A stretch of 64,000 bases of DNA, taken from Pseudomonas soli (lineage in GTDB: Bacteria; Pseudomonadota; Gammaproteobacteria; Pseudomonadales; Pseudomonadaceae). Positions 63,299 to 64,000 of the stretch are shown here, one piece after another. The position numbers were made by a program, and so were the translations under genes. The notes beneath the pieces were generated by a model. That model had not been told where the DNA came from and ran no database searches. It saw only the letters and a program-made list of their open reading frames with translations. The stretch spans positions 143,893-207,892 of the forward strand of contig NZ_FOEQ01000008.1 of the NCBI RefSeq assembly GCF_900110655.1, in the 5' to 3' direction. Each line of letters starts with the position of its first letter. Position 1 is the stretch's first letter.

Positions 63299-63375
63299 GG
63301 ACTCATAGCTCAGCTGGATAGAGTACTCGGCTACGAACCGAGCGGTCGCAGGTTCGAATCCTGCTGAGTCCGCCA
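63299..63375 (+). tRNA. tRNA-Arg (ACG), copy 5 (variant T-stem)
   Basis: Identical to copy 4. The 72-base spacer before it differs from the others at several positions. Confidence 0.97.
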
Positions 63376-63384
63376 TACATCAAG

Positions 63385-63416
63385 AAGCCCGCTCATTTGA
63401 GCGGGCTTTTTGTTTT
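63385..63416 (+). terminator. Rho-independent terminator of the tRNA cluster
   Basis: AAGCCCGCTCA pairs with TGAGCGGGCTT, followed by a T-rich tract (TTTTTGTTTT), ten bases after the last tRNA. Confidence 0.95.
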
Positions 63417-63775
63417 CCGTATGCGCTGAATTGTCGCAGATGTCCATCTAAGCTACTGCTGTAGGCGAACCTTGCAAGGATCTGCTGCTGTAGATCGAGT
63501 CGATACAAAACGAATGTGCTTTTAACGCCAGAGCAACCGTCGCACTGATGGCTTCGAGCGTTGTCATAGCTTTAGCGCGCAAACGATTGTTCTAGCCAAA
63601 AATTTAAGCGATCCGACAGCTTGCACAGTGTATGATTGCGCCCGTCAGCCCCGCCGGGGCTTGTGGAATACCACCATGGACTTACCCAGTAGTTACTCGC
63701 TAACACGCTTCATACAGACAGATCTGACCGATTGATTCTCCCGGCGTGCTCCGCTGCTGGGAGTGGAGTTCGCCT
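63417..63775 (+). other. mgtE upstream region and leader
   Basis: About 360 bp without a gene. A TATGAT (63631-63636) may be a -10 but has no good -35. Close to the start codon an imperfect hairpin (CTCCC 63738-63742 with GGGAG 63759-63763) abuts the Shine-Dalgarno GGAG at 63765-63768. I see no known magnesium riboswitch pattern. Confidence 0.45.
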
Positions 63776-64000
63776 ATGACCGAAATCGAAGTAAAGAAAA
63801 CCCAAGACAGCCTGCAGGATCGCCTGGCCCAGGTGATCGAACTGTTGCAGCGCCAGCGGGTGGTCGAGGACCTGACGCACCGTCAGGAAGGTCATCACCA
63901 TGACCTGGTGGAAAACCTGGTCCACCGCCAGAACCTGGTCGAGCTGCAGCGCAAGCTCGACGACCTGCACCCCGCCGACATCGCCTACATCCTCGAAGCC
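63776..64000 (+). CDS. mgtE: Magnesium transporter MgtE-like, N-terminal part (3' end outside window)
   Basis: The first 75 residues of an MgtE-type Mg2+ channel. After a variable leader rich in Gln, Glu and His, the cytoplasmic N-domain appears: LVHRQNLVELQRKLDDLHPADIAYILEA (landmark residues 46-75), with the LHPADIA motif that defines the family. GGAG lies seven bases before ATG 63776. The open frame continues past the window. Confidence 0.88.
   Translation, partial: MTEIEVKKTQDSLQDRLAQVIELLQRQRVVEDLTHRQEGHHHDLVENLVHRQNLVELQRKLDDLHPADIAYILEA

Noticed and set aside
63182..63376. 64-codon minus-strand frame over tRNA-Arg copies 4-5
   Set aside because: Classic spurious protein read from tRNA antisense; no independent evidence of translation.
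63417..63775. Known Mg2+ riboswitch (M-box) before mgtE
   Set aside because: The conserved M-box sequence blocks are not present; only a short SD-adjacent hairpin is seen.

Overview
The window is chromosomal DNA of a fluorescent Pseudomonas, most likely the P. putida/P. entomophila group. The evidence is the GC-rich coding sequence, the complete phhABC-phhR, aot-argR, aruCFGDB-astE and alaS-lysC-rsmA blocks, and many short REP palindromes built on CGCGGGGCAAGCCCG between genes. Most of it is conserved core genome. Two parts look accessory: the end of a giant RTX adhesin at the left edge and a 1422-residue toxin-like gene in the middle.

Layout. 1-3651: C-terminal part of a type I-secreted adhesin with 732-bp repeats, a VWA domain and RTX nonapeptides. 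3693-14008: ybaN-like, yecA-like, recQ, a MarR regulator, a patatin/Omp85 two-partner-in-one protein, a SelW-like protein, an EamA exporter with an AraC regulator, an LpxH-like phosphoesterase, an HD protein and a DUF962 protein. 14163-20427: AraC regulator, TrkH potassium channel, nitroreductase, and a Cpx-like sensor/Spy/response-regulator cluster. 20566-25844: yciI-yciB, then trpH-yciO-scpA-scpB and rluB. 26567-33445: aroP, a LysR regulator divergent from a YdiJ-type FAD/Fe-S dehydrogenase, and a YhhS-type MFS exporter.

33571-38128 holds the most unusual content. A large, visibly less GC-rich gene has a C-terminal domain that reads as a zinc-dependent nucleic-acid deaminase (D-S-E plus C-R-S-C). 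Upstream of it are a 42-residue ORF with a good ribosome-binding site and an inverted repeat. No immunity gene is apparent beside it.

38352-42543 is the phenylalanine catabolic operon phhABC with its divergent regulator phhR; TyrR-like boxes lie between them and possibly also upstream of aroP. 43300-45261 is acetyl-CoA synthetase. 45810-57893 forms an arginine unit: aotJQMP imports basic amino acids, ArgR senses arginine and activates, and AruC/AruFG/AstD/AstB/AstE run the succinyltransferase pathway to glutamate and succinate. TGTCGC-N8-AA half-sites precede both aotJ and aruC. 58197-62497 carries alaS, lysC and rsmA. Six tRNA genes follow (Ser-GCT and five Arg-ACG in near-perfect 147-bp repeats). 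The window ends in the start of an mgtE-type magnesium channel.
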